The notes beneath the pieces are model-generated. The model was given only the letters and a program-made list of their open reading frames with translations, searched no databases and was not told the origin of the DNA. Both the position numbers and the translations under genes were made by a program. Positions 61,175-64,000 of a stretch of 64,000 bases of DNA are shown here, piece by piece. Numbering within the stretch: position 1 is the stretch's first letter; every line of letters starts with the position of its first letter. The stretch spans positions 1-64,000 of the forward strand of contig NZ_VJON01000004.1 of the NCBI RefSeq assembly GCF_007556685.1, in the 5' to 3' direction. Source of the stretch: Tepidimonas charontis. GTDB taxonomy: Bacteria > Pseudomonadota > Gammaproteobacteria > Burkholderiales > Burkholderiaceae_C.

Positions 61175-62947
61175 TTATATGAAATTGGCAGGCAGCGATT
61201 CCAATTCATCCAGTAGGCGATATAGAACGATCGCATCGTCGAAAGCACCCAGGGTACGCAGAGGAAACCGCTGCCTCTGTTCGGGCGTGGAAAGGATGAA
61301 ATGCTCCAGCCACTCTCGAGCCCGGTGAGGCCACTGGGCTTGTAATTCCTCGAGCATGGCCTGATTTGCCAATAGTCCTTGAGCTGGCGAAAGCTGTCCC
61401 GAGGTGAGCTCTGGAGCCGTTCCGAACGCCGAATGGTAGCGCTGCGCAAAGCGATCCAAGGCACTTTGATCGCCCAGACGCTTGGCAAGCTCGATGGCAC
61501 GCAAATAAAGTGCCTCACTGACCGGCTGAGTGCCTTCGAAATAAGCCTCGATATCCCTCAACGCTTCCTCGGGTTGCCCCCAAGATTCGAAGAAATCTAA
61601 CCGATCCCACAGCGCAATCAACGGCGCGACGACATCTTTCTGACCACCAGTTGCGAATGGCTTTTCATTGGCGACCAGACGAGCGCTCGACGTTTGCTCA
61701 TCGACTGCATTCCGGTCTTCCAAGACGTCGCCACTGGGTCGTGGCCGAAACGGAAAATGATTCAACCGATCTCTACTGCGGAGACGCCAATTTCGCCAAC
61801 GGGTCAACCAGTTTGAATCTGACAGTAATGGTGTCCCCTCCTCCTTACCTTGCGCCACGGCATTTTTGCGCTGTCGGCGTCGCAGGTAAATCGCCACGCC
61901 CGCTAGGGCGCTGGCGCCCACCAGCAATGCGAGTTGGACCGGGTCAGAATCCGCACCGGAGAAGGCAGAGTCGGTCGGTGGCTCAGACGGCGGCGACTGG
62001 GGCGACGCGGGCATCTCTCCCTCTGTCACGAGTGCTTTTACGACCGGACCCTGCGGTTCAGTCGTCGGCTCGATGGCCGGACCAGACAGTCCAGTCGGAT
62101 CTTGAGACGTCGCGGCCGGCTCCGATTCTGAGCCCTGGGCAGATGCTGACATGACGTCATCGCCGGAAGCGCGCTTCGTGTCGACACCAGACGACGGTGG
62201 CGTGGCGGCAGCGATATCCTTCGTCAACGGTGGACTGAGTTCAAGGCGCGACGGCGGGGTGACTGTCGGCGCCGGCTTACGCGCGGGCTGCGCCGGTCGA
62301 GGTCTCGCCATGGATTCACGCCGTGCTGGGGTAGGAGTCACCTCCTCGGGTTCAGATACGACGGTGGAGCGCGTCGGATACGGTGACACCGCGACTGGTG
62401 CCAAATGGTCTGGATGATCTCGACTTTCGACGAAAGCCCGTCCGATTCGAAGTGACCACAGACTGCGGATCGATTCGGATGGCACTTCGACAACCGAGGA
62501 AGCCGAGGGTGCAGTCGGCACTGGTGAGGGCGACACATAGGCGGCGCGGGGCGCTTCGGCGTCGGACGTTTCCGACGGTCCGATGTCCGCCAATAGGGTG
62601 TAAGTGCGTGTGAACTTCACGGGGCATCCAACACGCAACTCAACGATCACGTAGGGCTCATCGACTGGGGCCCTCGAGCGCACGCGAAAAAGCCCCGTGC
62701 CTTCTCTTTCGGATCGCTCACTTTCGACGCTGACATCCGCCGCAGGCACTGGCGTGTCACCGTAGCGAACGCTGGCCTGGACGCACGCATTACCCCCGCC
62801 GCCATCGGACGCAGTATCGCGGCTTGGAATGACGATATTCAGCGGACGACCGATAAAGACTGGCCCCTGCGCCCAACCCAAGGTCTGCGTACGACCGAAG
62901 TGGAAAGACAAGAACAACAATATAGCCAGCGCTACGCGCGAAGACAT
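61175..62947 (-). CDS. FimV/HubP-like polar or type IV pilus assembly protein
   Basis: The 590-residue protein has a signal peptide (about 1-20) and an N-terminal FimV-like domain (about 22-122: LGWAQGPVFIGRPLNIVIP ending at TRTYTLLADI). Two cysteines, C55 and C108, could form a disulfide. A long Pro/Ser-rich linker (about 125-335), one membrane helix (about 337-354) and a helical TPR-like C-terminus (about 440-590) follow. The layout is that of FimV/HubP, which organises pili and polar proteins. No LysM motif was identified. An upstream ATG at 62965 would add six residues. The DNA is AT-richer than its neighbours. Confidence 0.72.
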   Translation of the reverse strand: MSSRVALAILLFLSFHFGRTQTLGWAQGPVFIGRPLNIVIPSRDTASDGGGGNACVQASVRYGDTPVPAADVSVESERSEREGTGLFRVRSRAPVDEPYVIVELRVGCPVKFTRTYTLLADIGPSETSDAEAPRAAYVSPSPVPTAPSASSVVEVPSESIRSLWSLRIGRAFVESRDHPDHLAPVAVSPYPTRSTVVSEPEEVTPTPARRESMARPRPAQPARKPAPTVTPPSRLELSPPLTKDIAAATPPSSGVDTKRASGDDVMSASAQGSESEPAATSQDPTGLSGPAIEPTTEPQGPVVKALVTEGEMPASPQSPPSEPPTDSAFSGADSDPVQLALLVGASALAGVAIYLRRRQRKNAVAQGKEEGTPLLSDSNWLTRWRNWRLRSRDRLNHFPFRPRPSGDVLEDRNAVDEQTSSARLVANEKPFATGGQKDVVAPLIALWDRLDFFESWGQPEEALRDIEAYFEGTQPVSEALYLRAIELAKRLGDQSALDRFAQRYHSAFGTAPELTSGQLSPAQGLLANQAMLEELQAQWPHRAREWLEHFILSTPEQRQRFPLRTLGAFDDAIVLYRLLDELESLPANFI

Positions 62948-63045
62948 GGGATCAAATGAGAACATAACAGCGGGGACGCGGTCGCAGCCGCGATCGAATC
63001 GGCTAGCATTCTGTCATAACTCAGGCTCAACTCACGGGAGTCACA

Positions 63046-64000
63046 ATGACCGAGGCCTCTGCAGTACTGTCTTTTTGCAACATCGGCGTGGTGGGCACGG
63101 GCGCCATGGGGCGCGGCATCGCGCAAATCGCGGCGCAAGCCGGCGCCACCGTCAGCCTGATGGACGCCAAGCCCGAGGCCCTCGAGGCCGCCCAGCAGGC
63201 CTTGGCACAGACGTGGCAGCGCTTGGTGGACAAAGGCCGGCTCGCCCCCACCGAAGCGGCGGCTTGTATGGCGCGCCTGCGCCCCGTCCGCGGGTTGACC
63301 GACTTGGCGGCATGCGACCTCGTCATCGAAGCCATCGTCGAGCGGCTCGATGCCAAGCAGGCGTTGTTCGAGCAACTCGAATCCATCGTCGCGCCGACGA
63401 CGGTGCTGGCCACCAATACCTCGTCGCTGTCGGTGACGGCCATTGGCAGCCGATTGCGTACCCCGCAGCGGCTGGCTGGCTTTCATTTTTTCAACCCGGT
63501 GCCACTGATGAAGGTGGTGGAGGTGGTCAGCGGTCTGAAGACCGACCCGGAAGTCGTGCAGCGGCTGTGTGACTTGGCACGCCAGATGGGTCACACGCCG
63601 GTGCGTGCGCAAGACACACCAGGCTTCATCGTCAACCACGCCGGGCGCGGCTACATCACCGAGGCGTTGCGCATCGCCGGCGAGTGCGTGGCCGACTTCG
63701 CCACCATCGACCGCATCCTGAAAGACCAAGGCAGTTTTCGCCTGGGGCCGTTCGAGCTGCTGGATCTGACGGCGCTCGATGTATCGCAGCCGGTGATGGA
63801 GTCGATCTACCACCAGTACTACGAGGAGCCGCGCTTTCGTCCGAGCGTCATCGCCGCGCAGCGCTTGGCCGGCGGCGTCGTGGGACGCAAGGTCGGCGAA
63901 GGGTTTTATCGCTACGTGGATGGTCAGGCCCAGGTGCCGCCCGAGCCGCCTGTGCCGGACGTGGCCGCACTGCCACCGGTGTGGGTGCCGGCACGCGCCG
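63046..64000 (+). CDS. 3-hydroxyacyl-CoA dehydrogenase, PaaH type (5' part)
   Basis: 318 codons are present and the frame is open at the window edge; the family is about 500 residues long. The NAD motif is GVVGTGAMGRGIAQIAAQAG, and the catalytic His is in GFHFFNPVPLMKVVEVVSG. A second domain copy begins at VNHAGRGYITEALRI. It oxidises 3-hydroxyacyl-CoA, in phenylacetate breakdown (PaaH) or short-chain beta-oxidation. A GGGAG ribosome binding site lies before the ATG. It is divergent from the FimV-like gene. The missing C-terminus prevents choosing between PaaH and other subfamilies. Confidence 0.88.
   Translation, partial: MTEASAVLSFCNIGVVGTGAMGRGIAQIAAQAGATVSLMDAKPEALEAAQQALAQTWQRLVDKGRLAPTEAAACMARLRPVRGLTDLAACDLVIEAIVERLDAKQALFEQLESIVAPTTVLATNTSSLSVTAIGSRLRTPQRLAGFHFFNPVPLMKVVEVVSGLKTDPEVVQRLCDLARQMGHTPVRAQDTPGFIVNHAGRGYITEALRIAGECVADFATIDRILKDQGSFRLGPFELLDLTALDVSQPVMESIYHQYYEEPRFRPSVIAAQRLAGGVVGRKVGEGFYRYVDGQAQVPPEPPVPDVAALPPVWVPARA

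Overview
The window is GC-rich, densely packed bacterial chromosome. It looks like a betaproteobacterium of the order Burkholderiales, probably close to Comamonadaceae or Tepidimonas-like genera. The reasons are a phaCAB polyester operon with an intracellular PHA depolymerase, an isc iron-sulfur operon that runs on into fdx and dnaQ, a dapC-dapD-pilU-dapE row, an smc-zipA pair, and an orphan rnfB without the rest of the Rnf complex. The genus cannot be fixed from this sequence alone.

Layout. Positions 1-152 look like the end of an IS21-type element, 47 bases from the stop of zapE. Positions 200-7107 (minus) hold the 2-oxoglutarate dehydrogenase operon sucA-odhB-lpdA followed by zapE. Positions 7442-9909 hold an ArsR-type redox or sulfur-type regulator and prpE. 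Positions 10006-10154 are a self-contained tRNA-Val(CAC) unit with promoter and terminator. Positions 10157-16384 (minus) are iscR-iscS-iscU-iscA-hscB-hscA-fdx-dnaQ, with an IscR-type operator over the promoter. Positions 16431-19039 hold a two-component system, followed by uvrB. Positions 21389-24789 (plus) hold tyrB, phaZ (with a PhaR-like operator) and an rnfB-like ferredoxin gene.

Positions 24808-32192 (minus) are a propionyl-CoA to succinyl-CoA operon (methylmalonyl-CoA mutase, MeaB, PccB, PccA and an epimerase-like VOC protein), divergent from a GntR/FCD regulator that probably controls it. After dusA comes phaC-phaA-phaB (34347-38248, minus). Then come a small membrane protein, pgeF, maiA, an orphan TRAP binding protein and a NUDIX hydrolase. 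Positions 42525-47119 (minus) hold smc-zipA.

Positions 47213-58705 (plus) form one long run: dapC, dapD, pilU, dapE, a TPR protein, an L,D-transpeptidase, prmB, an ABC-F ATPase and an rRNA m5C methyltransferase. The run joins synthesis of diaminopimelate to a pair of periplasmic proteins that probably act on diaminopimelate-containing peptidoglycan. The right end holds an Fsr-like MFS transporter, a D-2-hydroxyacid dehydrogenase, a FimV-like polar/pilus protein and the start of a PaaH-type 3-hydroxyacyl-CoA dehydrogenase cut by the window edge.

The genes fit a heterotroph that stores polyester, burns short acyl-CoAs through propionyl/methylmalonyl-CoA into the TCA cycle (entering at succinyl-CoA, next to the sucA operon product), and has type IV pili. 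The most unusual part is the AT-richer pair at 51813-54525, two periplasmic proteins ending in the same NTF2-like module, one of them a Csd6-like YkuD enzyme. Several genes also seem to be read from leaderless mRNAs.
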